64,000 nt of DNA, from positions 1,683,501 to 1,747,500 of the forward strand of contig NZ_CP147250.1 of the NCBI RefSeq assembly GCF_017316305.2, read 5' to 3'. Both the position numbers and the translations under genes were made by a program. The notes beneath the pieces were generated by a model. It ran no database searches. It was not told the DNA's origin and was given only the letters and a program-made list of their open reading frames with translations. The stretch comes from Enterococcus sp. DIV1094. GTDB lineage: Bacteria > Bacillota > Bacilli > Lactobacillales > Enterococcaceae. Shown here in pieces: positions 18,999-28,064 of this stretch. Each line of letters opens with the position of its first letter. Position 1 is the stretch's first letter.

Positions 18999-21335
18999 CT
19001 ATTCTGCTCTTAAAGCAATCGCTGCATCTTTCTTCGCTGCCATACGAGCTGGGATGTGTCCGCCTAACATCGTTAAGATCGTTGATACAACAATCAAGAT
19101 CAAGGCGTGTACAGGATTTAGTTGAGCAACATTTTCTAAATCAGTCATGCTGTACAATAGGCTATTGATTGGGAAAGTCGCTAACCATGCGATCAGGACA
19201 CCTAATAGTCCAGAAGAAATCCCCAAAATACAAGTTTCAGCATCGAATACGCGAGTGATATCTTTCTTACGTGCACCTAATGCTTTCAAGACACCGATCT
19301 CTTTTGTCCGTTCGATGACAGAAGTATAAGTGATGATACTGATCATGATCATACTTGTAACAAGTGAGATACCTGCAAAAGCAATCAAGACATATGTGAT
19401 AGCATCCATCAATCCACCAGTCAATTCAGTCATTGTACCAGCTAGATCGGAATAGATGATTTTATCTTCATCTGATTTTCCTTTATTAAAGTCATCTAAG
19501 TAGTTTAGAATTTCTTCTTTATCGCCGAAATTATTTGGATAGATCATAATACTTGAAGGTAAGCTATCTCCACCCAAATAGCTGATCAGTGTTTGTTTCG
19601 CTGATTCATCTACTTTTTCAGTCGTCAATACATTCATATCACTGTCTTTTTGTGCTTGAACAATTTCAGAATCTTTATTTTCATTGACGATTTCTGTCGT
19701 TAATTGATCGCTGTAAGCAATACCAGGAGATAACAGATTCATCGTAGAAGAAGATTTGACCCGTAAAATACCAGAAATCTTAACTTCTCTAGTTGCATCT
19801 TCATACATTGCTTGATAATCCGTATTAGGAATAAAGTTTCCTGTCGGTAATTTTGTATAGTACGTATCGTTGTTCACTAATTTGAACGTTGTGCCGACGA
19901 TCTTGTCAAAATCAAGTGTTTCACCGTCTTTTACGTCAAATCCTAGATTTTTCAACGCATTGATGTTTGTATTATTATTGCCGTCTACGATCAATACGAC
20001 ATCATTTGCAGAAGTAGGGTAGCTGCCAGAAAGCAATGAGTAATTCGACTCTAAGAAATTGTCTTTTTGGTCGTCTAATTGTGTTGGGAAACTAGAAACT
20101 CCTACACCAGTCATTGAAGACATCGCACTTGAGAATGACAATGATTCAGAATCAGGGTTTTGATTCGAAAAGCTAACAGGCTGTACGTCACCGTCAACAT
20201 CTCTTAACAAATTGATACCAGTCGTGCGGGTAAAACCAATGTTATTACTTAGGTTAGGATCGATATTCGTTACATAATCAACATATTCTTGGTCGATATT
20301 GTTTGTATGTTGCGCCCGATCTTCGTCGCTGATCTTGGCTGTGACAGTTTTTGTATCTGGATAATCGGCTGTATTCGAGCTCAAACCATCCGATCCAGAA
20401 GGTGGGCTAGTGGTAACTCTGGAAATCGTGATTGGAAAACGAGCCATCGTTTCTGATTGTGTTTCATCGATTTGTTTTTGGAAGCCTGTAGATAAAGATA
20501 GTACGATCGCAATCCCGATAATCCCAATACTTGAAGCAAAGGAAGTCAGGAATGTCCGTCCTTTTTTCGTGCGAATATTATTGAAAGATAATTTTAGTGC
20601 GGTCCAAAAGCTCATCTTTGTCCGACGTAGATTGAATTGATCATCTTTCGGACGTTCGATATGCGGATTGGAGTCAGAGACGATTTGTCCGTCTGAGAAC
20701 TCAATGATCCGATCGGCATATTCATGTGCCAATTCAGGATTATGGGTAACCATGATCACTAGCTTTTCATTCGATAATTCTTCGATCAACTTCATGATCT
20801 GTACGCTTGTTTCGGTATCTAAAGCACCAGTTGGTTCATCACACAATAGAATATCCGGATCATTTGCTAAAGCACGTGCAATGGCGACCCGTTGCATTTG
20901 TCCCCCGGATAATTGATTGGGCTTTTTGTGCATATGGTCAGTTAAGCCAACGCGACGTAATGATTCCTCGGCTTTTTTACGTTTCTCATCTTTCGAAACG
21001 CCACTTAACGTCATTCCAAGCTCGACATTTTCAATGATTCCTAGATGACCGATCAAGTTGTAGCTTTGGAACACAAAACCGATGGAATTGTTACGGTAAG
21101 CATCCCAATCGCTATCTTTAAAATCTTTTGTGGACTTTCCGTTGATGACCATATCGCCAGAATCGTAATTATCCAAGCCGCCGATCACGTTCAACATGGT
21201 TGTTTTACCAGAACCACTTGGGCCTAAAATAGCTACAAATTCTTTTTTTCTAAAAGCGACGGATACGCCGTCTAATGCTTTTGTTGTTGTTTCACCAACT
21301 TTATAATATTTCTTTATCTCTTTTAATTGTAACAT
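18999..21335 (-). CDS. ABC transporter, fused ATPase and FtsX-type permease (MacB-like)
   Basis: 778 aa. ATPase domain at about 1-235 with Walker A GPSGSGKT, Q-loop FVFQSYNL, signature LSGGQMQRVAIARAL, Walker B ILLCDEPTGALD and the H-loop THNPELAH. A first membrane segment lies near 265-290 (FLTSFASSIGIIGIAIVLS). A large extracytoplasmic domain of about 360 residues follows, then three C-terminal FtsX segments (TSMIMISIITYTSVIERTKEIGVLKALG). The longest frame starts at 21353, but AAGGGTGA before the ATG at 21335 fits a start there. Divergent from a two-component system, which suggests peptide sensing or resistance as in Bce-like modules. Export of a peptide or lipid is inference. Confidence 0.85.
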   Translation of the reverse strand: MLQLKEIKKYYKVGETTTKALDGVSVAFRKKEFVAILGPSGSGKTTMLNVIGGLDNYDSGDMVINGKSTKDFKDSDWDAYRNNSIGFVFQSYNLIGHLGIIENVELGMTLSGVSKDEKRKKAEESLRRVGLTDHMHKKPNQLSGGQMQRVAIARALANDPDILLCDEPTGALDTETSVQIMKLIEELSNEKLVIMVTHNPELAHEYADRIIEFSDGQIVSDSNPHIERPKDDQFNLRRTKMSFWTALKLSFNNIRTKKGRTFLTSFASSIGIIGIAIVLSLSTGFQKQIDETQSETMARFPITISRVTTSPPSGSDGLSSNTADYPDTKTVTAKISDEDRAQHTNNIDQEYVDYVTNIDPNLSNNIGFTRTTGINLLRDVDGDVQPVSFSNQNPDSESLSFSSAMSSMTGVGVSSFPTQLDDQKDNFLESNYSLLSGSYPTSANDVVLIVDGNNNTNINALKNLGFDVKDGETLDFDKIVGTTFKLVNNDTYYTKLPTGNFIPNTDYQAMYEDATREVKISGILRVKSSSTMNLLSPGIAYSDQLTTEIVNENKDSEIVQAQKDSDMNVLTTEKVDESAKQTLISYLGGDSLPSSIMIYPNNFGDKEEILNYLDDFNKGKSDEDKIIYSDLAGTMTELTGGLMDAITYVLIAFAGISLVTSMIMISIITYTSVIERTKEIGVLKALGARKKDITRVFDAETCILGISSGLLGVLIAWLATFPINSLLYSMTDLENVAQLNPVHALILIVVSTILTMLGGHIPARMAAKKDAAIALRAE

Positions 21336-21478
21336 TGTCACCCTTCTTTCCATTTGAAATATTGGTTATACTTAAAGTATAACAGAACAATGAACGTAGT
21401 ATAATGAATGAATATTAACTGAATATGAACAATCAGAAAAAAAACTGAAATTTTTCAAATAAATAAAGAGGAGAAACA

Positions 21479-22147
21479 ATGAATCGAATATTATTAGTAG
21501 AAGATGATGAACGGTTGAAACAGCTTTATCAATCCGTTTTGGAACGAGCAGGATTTCTGATCTTTGCAGTCACGAATGGTGTAGAAGCATTGAAACAATT
21601 AGAAAGTACGCAAGTGGATATGATCATTACCGACATCATGATGCCTGCAATGGATGGCTATGAATTGTTAGCAACGTTACGAAACAGTCGCATAGAGACA
21701 CCTGTTTTGATCATCACAGCAAAAGCAGATTTTGAAGACAAAAAGAAAGGCTTTCAGTTAGGTACGGATGATTATATGACCAAACCGGTGGATGTCAATG
21801 AAATGGTGTTGCGTGTGGAAGCCTTGTTACGACGAGCGAAAATCAATCATAGTCATCAGTTGAACATCGGTCAAACTAGTTTGAACCAAGAAACCTATGA
21901 AGTGATCGAACACGATCGGGCAACACTGCTTCCACAAAAAGAATTTCAATTATTGTACAAATTACTTTCTTACCCGAATAAAATCTTTACCCGCCAACAG
22001 TTGATGGATGATATTTGGGGCTTGGACACAAACACGGAAGAACGGACGATCGATGTGCATATCAAACGATTGCGTACACGTTTTATTGAAAATGATGATT
22101 TTCAGATCGTGACCGTTCGTGGCTTAGGCTACAAGGCGGTGATCTGA
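21479..22147 (+). CDS. OmpR/PhoB-family response regulator
   Basis: 222 aa. Receiver domain (1-115) with the acidic pocket VEDDE, phosphoacceptor Asp52 in IITDIMMP and the switch lysine in TKPVD. A C-terminal winged helix (about 125-222) carries EERTIDVHIKRLRTRF. AGAGGAGAAAC precedes the ATG. The stop codon shares one base with the start of the kinase gene. Likely controls the divergent ABC transporter at 18999-21335. Confidence 0.92.
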   Translation: MNRILLVEDDERLKQLYQSVLERAGFLIFAVTNGVEALKQLESTQVDMIITDIMMPAMDGYELLATLRNSRIETPVLIITAKADFEDKKKGFQLGTDDYMTKPVDVNEMVLRVEALLRRAKINHSHQLNIGQTSLNQETYEVIEHDRATLLPQKEFQLLYKLLSYPNKIFTRQQLMDDIWGLDTNTEERTIDVHIKRLRTRFIENDDFQIVTVRGLGYKAVI

Positions 22148-23211
22148 TGCGTAAAAAAATATTTTCACAATTATGGATCTATTTTGCTTGTATTGTTTTT
22201 GTTTCCATTTTAGTCACTCTGTTGTGTTTCTTAGGGTTTATCTTCTTGTTGTCACACAAAACAGTTCCTGCGTCAGAGCAACAAGCGACGTGGTTTCCTT
22301 TAGTCGTTTTCGCAGGATTTAGTATGATGGTGGGCACAGGAATCTCGATTTTTGTCGGTCGGCGGATCTTACTGCCAATCAGTGACTTGCGAATGAATAT
22401 GAGTAAAGTAGCAACTGGCGATTTTTCGATTCGGATGGACGAACAACAAAAAGTGGAAGAAGTGCAGCAGTTATACAAGGATTTCAACGTGATGGTCCAA
22501 GAATTGAGTAGTATCGAAACATTACGAAATGACTTTGTTTCCAATGTCTCCCATGAATTTAAGACGCCCATTGCAACGATCCAAGGGTATGTCCAATTGT
22601 TGCAAGCACCGAATATTTCAGAAGAGGAGAAGCAGGTTTTCTTGCAACGGATCATTGAAAGCATCACCCAACTTTCACAGTTGACAGAAAACACCTTGAA
22701 GCTGAATAAATTAGAAAATCAACGGATCCAATTAGACAAGCGACCGTTTCGTTTAGATGAACAGATCCGTGAAGTCATTGTATTTTTACAACCTAAATGG
22801 GAGCAAGAACAACTTCAACTAGAGATCGATCTGGAAAGTGTCAGCTATGTGGGCAATGAAGAATTTTTATATCAAGTATGGTTGAATATCATGGATAATG
22901 CCATCAAGTACAATCAACCTCAAGGGAAAATCACGATTCGCTTAAAACAAAGTGCAACCCAAGTGATCGTTGAAGTGACCGATTCCGGTGTGGGGATGGA
23001 TCAAGAAACACAGGCAAGGGTTTTTGAGAAATTTTATCAAGGGGAATCCAGTCGCCAATTTTCTGGGAACGGACTAGGTCTATCTTTAGTCAAAAAAATC
23101 ATTGAATTGCATCATGGAAAAATCAGCTACAACAGTATTCCGAAGGTTGGCACGACCGTCATCATTCAATTAGAGAAAGAGAACATGCTACCAACTTCTC
23201 CGGTGGAATAA
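22147..23211 (+). CDS. Sensor histidine kinase
   Basis: 354 aa. Two membrane segments (about 8-35 and 50-72) frame a very short extracytoplasmic loop. Then come HAMP (about 75-125), the dimerisation domain with phospho-His136 in NVSHEFKTPIATIQG, and the ATPase domain with N-box NAIKYN, G1 DSGVGM and G2 GNGLGLSL. The minimal sensory loop resembles intramembrane-sensing kinases that work with ABC transporters, consistent with the divergent exporter. Coupled to the response regulator by a 1-base overlap. Confidence 0.92.
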   Translation: MRKKIFSQLWIYFACIVFVSILVTLLCFLGFIFLLSHKTVPASEQQATWFPLVVFAGFSMMVGTGISIFVGRRILLPISDLRMNMSKVATGDFSIRMDEQQKVEEVQQLYKDFNVMVQELSSIETLRNDFVSNVSHEFKTPIATIQGYVQLLQAPNISEEEKQVFLQRIIESITQLSQLTENTLKLNKLENQRIQLDKRPFRLDEQIREVIVFLQPKWEQEQLQLEIDLESVSYVGNEEFLYQVWLNIMDNAIKYNQPQGKITIRLKQSATQVIVEVTDSGVGMDQETQARVFEKFYQGESSRQFSGNGLGLSLVKKIIELHHGKISYNSIPKVGTTVIIQLEKENMLPTSPVE

Positions 23212-23334
23212 GAGAGGGAAATGAACAGTTAATGATCTATAGGAGCAATAAACCAACAAAAACGAAGAAAAAAACGCCGCTTCTGATTCAATCGCTCTAA
23301 GGTGTATTTTTCAAGTAATATATAGTTGGAAAAG

Positions 23335-23355
23335 TGTACGAAGACATATCGTACA
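23335..23355 (+). promoter_or_regulatory. Inverted repeat upstream of the small secreted protein gene
   Basis: TGTACGA (23335-23341) and TCGTACA (23349-23355) form a perfect 7-bp inverted repeat 55 bp before the gene at 23410. It may be the binding site of the adjacent response regulator or of another factor. Confidence 0.4.
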
Positions 23356-23409
23356 TAAGTGAGCATTCGTATATTTTTCTAATAACCGTTATTGGAGGAA
23401 TGATAGGAA

Positions 23410-23736
23410 ATGAAAAAACAAGTCGGTTTATTGCTCGGACTGTTGACGTTAAGTGTTGGACTAAGCGGAGCCAATCCCATCGTCATTGCAGATGAAGCAA
23501 CTCATTCTCATGATACTCCCGTGGCATTATTGAAACAGGATTCACTCTTAGGCACCCTCGTGACAAAATCAAGTACAGCGGATGAAAAACAAACCGATCG
23601 TGGTATCGGTTATTATTGGAAATTCCATACCTGTGGCTATCATAGTAAGTGGCATCTATTCCCTGGAACAGCAGTTTCTGCTGCCAATAAACATGCGCAG
23701 CAATATGATCATGTCACTTCTGTTTATCCCAATTAG
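23410..23736 (+). CDS. Small secreted protein of unknown function
   Basis: 108 aa with a classical signal peptide (MKKQVGLLLGLLTLSVGLSG, likely cleavage near IADEA at 27-29), giving a mature chain of about 80 residues. The C-terminal half is dense in aromatic residues, histidine and glycine with one cysteine (GYYWKFHTCGYHSKWHLFPG) and ends VTSVYPN. I do not recognise a family. Its size, secretion, neighbouring sensor/exporter genes and the short membrane peptide that follows recall bacteriocin precursor and immunity layouts, but that is inference only. TTGGAGGAATGATAGGAA precedes the ATG. Confidence 0.7.
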   Translation: MKKQVGLLLGLLTLSVGLSGANPIVIADEATHSHDTPVALLKQDSLLGTLVTKSSTADEKQTDRGIGYYWKFHTCGYHSKWHLFPGTAVSAANKHAQQYDHVTSVYPN

Positions 23737-23770
23737 CAAGCGATAACTTTAGAATGGAGTGGAACAAAAG

Positions 23771-23875
23771 ATGAATGAAACGTGGTTGAGTAGAAATAAA
23801 AAAGAATTGATCCGTCTCTCTCTTGCCATTTTTTTAGGTATCACGCTAAGCCTTATCGTGTGCGCATTGCTTTAA
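23771..23875 (+). CDS. 34-residue single-pass membrane peptide
   Basis: A short frame encoding a charged N-terminus (MNETWLSRNKKELIR) followed by one hydrophobic segment (LSLAIFLGITLSLIVCALL) running to the stop. GGAGTGG at 23754-23760 gives a well-spaced ribosome site. It lies 34 bp after the secreted-protein gene and before a shared terminator, so the two form a mini-operon. An immunity-like or anchoring role is possible; function unknown. Confidence 0.5.
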   Translation: MNETWLSRNKKELIRLSLAIFLGITLSLIVCALL

Positions 23876-23906
23876 GTTAGAGGAGATTGAAAAACACGCA
23901 TCTAAT

Positions 23907-23950
23907 AGGAACAAAGACCGAGAATCATTGTGGTCTTTGTTCCTTTTTTT
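23907..23950 (+). terminator. Terminator after the secreted-protein mini-operon
   Basis: AGGAACAAAGACC pairs with GGTCTTTGTTCCT, followed by T7. Confidence 0.88.
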
Positions 23951-24100
23951 GCACGTGCGGTTTTTAGGATGTACTAGTTTACTTTCAAGAATGATCCACT
24001 GATTCAGAGAACTATTCATAAATTTTTCTTGCAAACAATATTATACGTGATATAATATTGGTGAATATAAAATATTGCAAACTATAAAGAAGGTGAAGTA

Positions 24101-24418
24101 ATGCATATCCAAGTCCCAACAGTTTTACTCGATGGTACGGTTTTAGCAGCTTTGAGCAGAGAAGACATGTACGGTTACGCATTAACGAAAATAGTCCAAG
24201 AAAGTTTATCTGTCAGTGAATCAACGATGTATCCAGTTTTACGCAGATTAAAACAAGAAGAATACTTAGAAACATACGACGAACCATTCGAAGGTAGAAA
24301 TCGCCGATATTACCGCTTAACTCCGAAAGGGCGTCAACATTTAGAAGAAATCATTGATAAATGGATCGTGTTTAGAGATTCCTTAAACCGATTACTGGAG
24401 GAGAATACGAATGAATGA
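24101..24418 (+). CDS. PadR-like transcriptional regulator (short form)
   Basis: 105-aa winged-helix protein of the PadR-s2 type without the long C-terminal dimerisation domain: LDGTVLAALSREDMYGYAL, then SVSESTMYPVLRRLKQEEYLETY and RYYRLTPKGRQHL. GAAGGTGA precedes the ATG. It is the first gene of a three-gene operon and overlaps the DUF1700 gene by 8 bases. Proteins of this group usually repress their own operon and often respond to envelope-active compounds. The upstream repeat TATAATATTG at 24050-24060 is a candidate site. Confidence 0.85.
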   Translation: MHIQVPTVLLDGTVLAALSREDMYGYALTKIVQESLSVSESTMYPVLRRLKQEEYLETYDEPFEGRNRRYYRLTPKGRQHLEEIIDKWIVFRDSLNRLLEENTNE

Positions 24419-25025
24419 ATATTTAAATGATGTGTTGGATGAACTTCAAGAAATCCCTGAAGATGACCGCTTTGATATTATTCAATATTATGAAGAATAC
24501 TTTTTAGATTCTGGAAAAACAGTGGAAGAAGTCATGGATGAATACGGCTCACCAAAACAATTTGCCTTGAAGGTGAAAATCAATTATTACTCGGAACAAG
24601 ACGACGATGAATCAGAATACAGCCAAAGTCCTAAACGAAAAATCCGTTTGATTTGGATGATCGTTATCGGCTTATGTGCCTCTCCGTTACTGGTTCCTTT
24701 GGCATTAGCTTTTATTCTAGCGATTTTTGGTATTCTGATTGGTTTGATCGGCGTGGTTATTGGGATCTATGTTGTATGTATCAGTATTTTAGGAGCAGGT
24801 TTATTTTCGATCATTTCAGGGGTTGCTGTTTTGCAACAATCGATTGCTAGTGGGCTGTTCTTTGTAGGACTAGGTTTACTTGCCACGGGAGGTGCTGTTT
24901 TCTTTGCACCATTACTGTTAAAAGGCACCAAATGGCTATTCCAAATGATGATGAACTTTGTCAAATGGGTAGGACGCCGTTTCATCACAAAACGAGCAAT
25001 CCATACGACAAATAGTGGGGTGTAA
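24411..25025 (+). CDS. DUF1700 (HAAS-domain) membrane protein
   Basis: 204 aa. A cytoplasmic N-terminal helical domain (about 1-60, LDDVLDEL-type sequence with IPEDDRFDIIQYYEEYFLD) is typical of DUF1700. Four hydrophobic segments follow between residues about 80 and 170, with a basic tail. Such proteins are encoded between a PadR regulator and a DUF4097 protein, as here, and the N-terminal domain is thought to act in signalling. Exact function unknown. It overlaps padR and ends 3 bases before the next start. Confidence 0.8.
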   Translation: MNEYLNDVLDELQEIPEDDRFDIIQYYEEYFLDSGKTVEEVMDEYGSPKQFALKVKINYYSEQDDDESEYSQSPKRKIRLIWMIVIGLCASPLLVPLALAFILAIFGILIGLIGVVIGIYVVCISILGAGLFSIISGVAVLQQSIASGLFFVGLGLLATGGAVFFAPLLLKGTKWLFQMMMNFVKWVGRRFITKRAIHTTNSGV

Positions 25026-25028
25026 ACA

Positions 25029-25892
25029 ATGAAATTAAAATATATCTTAGGAGCAGGGTTAGGATTAATGATCGTTGGTGGTTTGATGGCAGGATTAAGT
25101 TATGCTTCTGGTGCCCAAACGAGTTTGACTTGGGAAGGTGGACCAAGAATCATAGAAATGGCTCATGAAACAAAAGATTTCTCGTCCGATAAAATCGACA
25201 AAGTCGTTATCCAAGCAGATCACCAAAATATCGTGATCCAGCGAGGCGTAAGCTTTAGTGTCGAAACTTCTCATGATAAAACACAAAAACCAAAGATCAA
25301 TGCGGAAGATGGTACATTGGATATTTCTGCTGATGGACAAACTCCGGCAGCAATGATCAACATGACAGATACACGCTCAATGTTGAAAATCACGATACCT
25401 AGAAGTGTAACCTTAGACGAATTAGTGGTTGAAGGTAGAAACAATGAATTAATGTTAGATGAATTCAGTAGTAAGAAAATCAACTTGAACACAGCACACA
25501 CTTGGACATCGATCAATGAAGTAACCGGGGAAGCTCTTACTGTAGAGAGTCAAATGGGTTCGCTCAATCTGACTGAACTATCCATGAAACAAGTGAAACT
25601 AGAAGTAAGTGATGGCAGTATCTATTTTAATGATAATGAAAAAGCAATAAAAGGCGAAGTTACCCTGCAAAATAGTAGTATTGAGTTCTATGATAATGAA
25701 GATCAAGGTTTGTCTGTGGCACTAGATGGTGATTCTTACATCAACAAAAATTATGAACCATTAACAACGAAGACTTACAATCGAGGTAACAAAGATCTCA
25801 AAGTGACTGGTCACAATAGTCAAGTGAATTTGACGGATGAAGATTACGAAGAGTTTCCGATGGATGATGAGGATTATGAAGTGTATGATTGA
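25029..25892 (+). CDS. DUF4097-type surface beta-strand repeat protein
   Basis: 287 aa with an N-terminal signal or anchor segment (KYILGAGLGLMIVGGLMAGLSYASG). A region predicted to be a stack of beta strands (about 60-265) shows the alternating pattern of DUF4097/adhesin-like repeats (LDELVVEGRNNELMLDEF, LNLTELSMKQVKLEVSDGSIYF). The C-terminus is strongly acidic (DEDYEEFPMDDEDYEVYD). It is the last gene of the PadR-DUF1700-DUF4097 operon. LiaX, an enterococcal envelope-stress protein, carries a similar domain, so a role in sensing or tolerating envelope stress is plausible but unproven here. Confidence 0.78.
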   Translation: MKLKYILGAGLGLMIVGGLMAGLSYASGAQTSLTWEGGPRIIEMAHETKDFSSDKIDKVVIQADHQNIVIQRGVSFSVETSHDKTQKPKINAEDGTLDISADGQTPAAMINMTDTRSMLKITIPRSVTLDELVVEGRNNELMLDEFSSKKINLNTAHTWTSINEVTGEALTVESQMGSLNLTELSMKQVKLEVSDGSIYFNDNEKAIKGEVTLQNSSIEFYDNEDQGLSVALDGDSYINKNYEPLTTKTYNRGNKDLKVTGHNSQVNLTDEDYEEFPMDDEDYEVYD

Positions 25893-25945
25893 TCGTTGAT
25901 CTGTCAAGACTGTTTTTTTCTAAATAACGAATAAATGGTTGGAGA

Positions 25946-25987
25946 AGAGTGCAATTCCTTATGTAATAAGGCGTTGTACTCTTTTTT
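25946..25987 (+). terminator. Terminator after the DUF4097 operon
   Basis: AGAGTGCAA pairs with TTGTACTCT and an inner CCTTA with TAAGG, followed by T6. Confidence 0.85.
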
Positions 25988-26088
25988 ATTTATTTTGCAT
26001 GAAATATAATCGCCTATCATTCAATAATATAGTAGAATAAAGAAAGGGAAAGAACGTACATATACGGGGAAAATAGGGTGAATAACGA

Positions 26089-26580
26089 ATGAAAATAGAG
26101 GACATCAAACGAGAAGAATTAAAAAGTGAATTAGGGGAACTGCATCATTTTCTGACAGAGTTGAGTGAGAAGTACTATGATACAGACAAAGAAAGAGTAA
26201 CGATCCAATATCCAAACAATTCTGAAGGTCGACAATTGGAGCAAGTATATAATGAAATGTTCAAACATCTATTGAAAGTGAAAAAGGAATTAGATTATTA
26301 TTCATTGCCGATCATCGATACGGGGATTTTAAAATACGATCAAGCAAGCGAACGATTTGTTTTCAAGTCAGTGCGTGAAAATCTTGAGTTATCCGCTGGA
26401 ATGGATTTAGAAATCTTAGTAGAAGATTATTTTACCGAAACAAAGCAATGGGTCCGTACACGTCTAGAATATTTGCCAGAAGCATCAGGTGGCATACACG
26501 AAAACGGTTGGTATATCACGGAAGATAAAGAATTAGAATTAGAAGGAGCTATGGCAAGGATTCGCAAAACACATAGATAA
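26089..26580 (+). CDS. DUF5348-like hypothetical protein
   Basis: 163-aa soluble protein. An N-terminal helical part (about 1-75, charged) precedes a C-terminal beta-rich segment resembling DUF5348: FVFKSVRENLELSAGMDLEIL, WVRTRLEYL, then GWYITEDKELELEGAMARIR. No membrane segment or catalytic motif was seen. It lies 43 bp before an SPFH-domain gene on the same strand with no terminator between, so they are probably co-transcribed. Function unknown; the family assignment is from pattern memory. Confidence 0.65.
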   Translation: MKIEDIKREELKSELGELHHFLTELSEKYYDTDKERVTIQYPNNSEGRQLEQVYNEMFKHLLKVKKELDYYSLPIIDTGILKYDQASERFVFKSVRENLELSAGMDLEILVEDYFTETKQWVRTRLEYLPEASGGIHENGWYITEDKELELEGAMARIRKTHR

Positions 26581-26622
26581 TCAACGAATAAAATAAAACG
26601 AAATAAGCAAGGAGAGTACATA

Positions 26623-27486
26623 GTGAAAGAGAAAAAAGCTTTTTACATCAATGGGTATTTCGGTGTTTTGGCACTAGGAGTATTAGCAGCAGTTGCGCTA
26701 TTTTTCACAAGTATGAGTGTCTATCTTCCGTCAGTCTTAATTGTTAGCATATTGTTGTGGTTGATCGGTGCTATCCTTATCAGTGGCGTCACCATTGTCA
26801 ATCCCAACCAGGCAAAAGTCATTTTGTTTTTTGGAAAATATATGGGAACGATACGTGAGAGCGGATTTTTCTTATCGATTCCTTTTGCTCGGAAAATCGG
26901 CTTATCTTTGAAGGTTCGAAATTTCAACAGTTCGTTGTTGAAAGTCAATGATTTAGATGGAAATCCGATCGAGATTTCAGCAGTCGTCGTCTTCAAAGTA
27001 GTGGATTCAGCCAAAGCACTTTTCGATGTAGCAAATTATCATCAATTTGTTGAGATCCAAAGTGAGACGGCACTTCGTCACATCGCCAGTCAATATCCTT
27101 ATGATACTTTCCAAGAGGATGATCTTACGTTACGTGGGAATACTACAGCGATTTCTGATGAATTGGCGCAGGAATTACAGGAACGTTTATCCGTGGCAGG
27201 TGTTGAAGTCTTGGAAACGCGATTGAATCACTTAGCCTATGCGACAGAAATTGCTAGCGCGATGCTGCAACGGCAACAAGCTAAAGCCATCTTATCTGCT
27301 CGGCAAACAATTGTTGAAGGGGCGGTGTCGATGACTCAAATGGCGTTGGAACAAATCGAAGAAGGACAGGACATCACTTTTACGGATGATCGAAAAGTCC
27401 AATTGATCAATAATTTGCTTGTCTCTATTATTACCGATAAAGGAACACAGCCGGTAATCAATACTGGAAGCAATAAAGAAAAATAG
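26623..27486 (+). CDS. SPFH/Band 7 domain membrane protein
   Basis: 287 aa. Two N-terminal membrane segments (about 8-30 and 35-58) are followed by the Band 7 domain (VNPNQAKVILFFGKYMGTI ... RNFNSSLLKVNDLDGNPIEISAVVVFKVVD) and the helical region (DELAQELQERLSVAGVEVLETRLNHLAYA, then QRQQAKAILSARQTIVEGAV). Such proteins form oligomeric scaffolds in membranes. The start is GTG at 26623 with AAGGAGAG 8-9 bases upstream. Likely in an operon with the DUF5348 gene; a hairpin terminator follows at 27553. Confidence 0.88.
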   Translation: MKEKKAFYINGYFGVLALGVLAAVALFFTSMSVYLPSVLIVSILLWLIGAILISGVTIVNPNQAKVILFFGKYMGTIRESGFFLSIPFARKIGLSLKVRNFNSSLLKVNDLDGNPIEISAVVVFKVVDSAKALFDVANYHQFVEIQSETALRHIASQYPYDTFQEDDLTLRGNTTAISDELAQELQERLSVAGVEVLETRLNHLAYATEIASAMLQRQQAKAILSARQTIVEGAVSMTQMALEQIEEGQDITFTDDRKVQLINNLLVSIITDKGTQPVINTGSNKEK

Positions 27487-27552
27487 CCGAAGTAGAAAAC
27501 CCAGTTGTTCGTTGAGAAGCTGACGATAAAACGGAGGTTTTCGCTCAATACA

Positions 27553-27592
27553 AAGAATCTGGAGTGACTGACACTTTCCAGATTCTTTTTTC
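27553..27592 (+). terminator. Terminator after the SPFH gene
   Basis: AAGAATCTGGA and TCCAGATTCTT around a 16-base loop, followed by T6. Confidence 0.85.
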
Positions 27593-27699
27593 GTTCACCA
27601 TATGACAATAGTGAAAGATTTTTGATAGCAGAAAGAAAGGACATTTCACTGGCAGTTCACTATACTTAATTTATCAGAAACACGAAAGAAGGAGTAACA

Positions 27700-28064
27700 A
27701 TGAAAAAATTATTGATTGGGTTAGGTACGGTTATCATCATCGTCTTTGGTGGCTACCGTCTAGCAGATCATTTGATCATGGGGGGAGAAAGTTATTACGT
27801 TCAAATCACCACGGATGGTGAAAAACAGGTGGATCAATCCAGCGATGGACAAAAGATTACCAGCTACCGGGATATACAGAAGAAGGGAACGAAAAAATAA
27901 TGGACTTCAATGGGTTTCAAGAACGACCGTTAAGGAAAGATGCGTTTTTGAAAGTCACTTGGAATAAAAACAAAGGGGTTACTTCTTACGAGGAAGTACA
28001 AGCGAAAGACATTCCAACAGCAGCAAAAGAAAAATTAAGTAAAGGGACGGTCGATAATGGATAA
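27700..28064 (+). pseudogene. yxeA: YxeA-family protein gene with a one-base frameshift
   Basis: The first frame begins MKKLLIGLGTVIIIVFGGYR (signal/anchor), contains YYVQITTDGEKQVD, and after DGQK runs out of family into a stop at 27898-27900. In the frame one base back the family resumes at once as DYQLPGYTEEGNEKIMDFNG ... RKDAFLKVTWNKNKGVTSYEEVQAKDIP, ending at a TAA at 28062-28064. The switch point is the four-A run at 27851-27854; a fifth A would restore one continuous frame of about 121 codons. It is the first gene before a BceAB-type ABC operon and overlaps the ATPase start by 8 bases, so upstream translation no longer reaches that overlap. A sequencing error in the A-run is the alternative. 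Confidence 0.85.
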
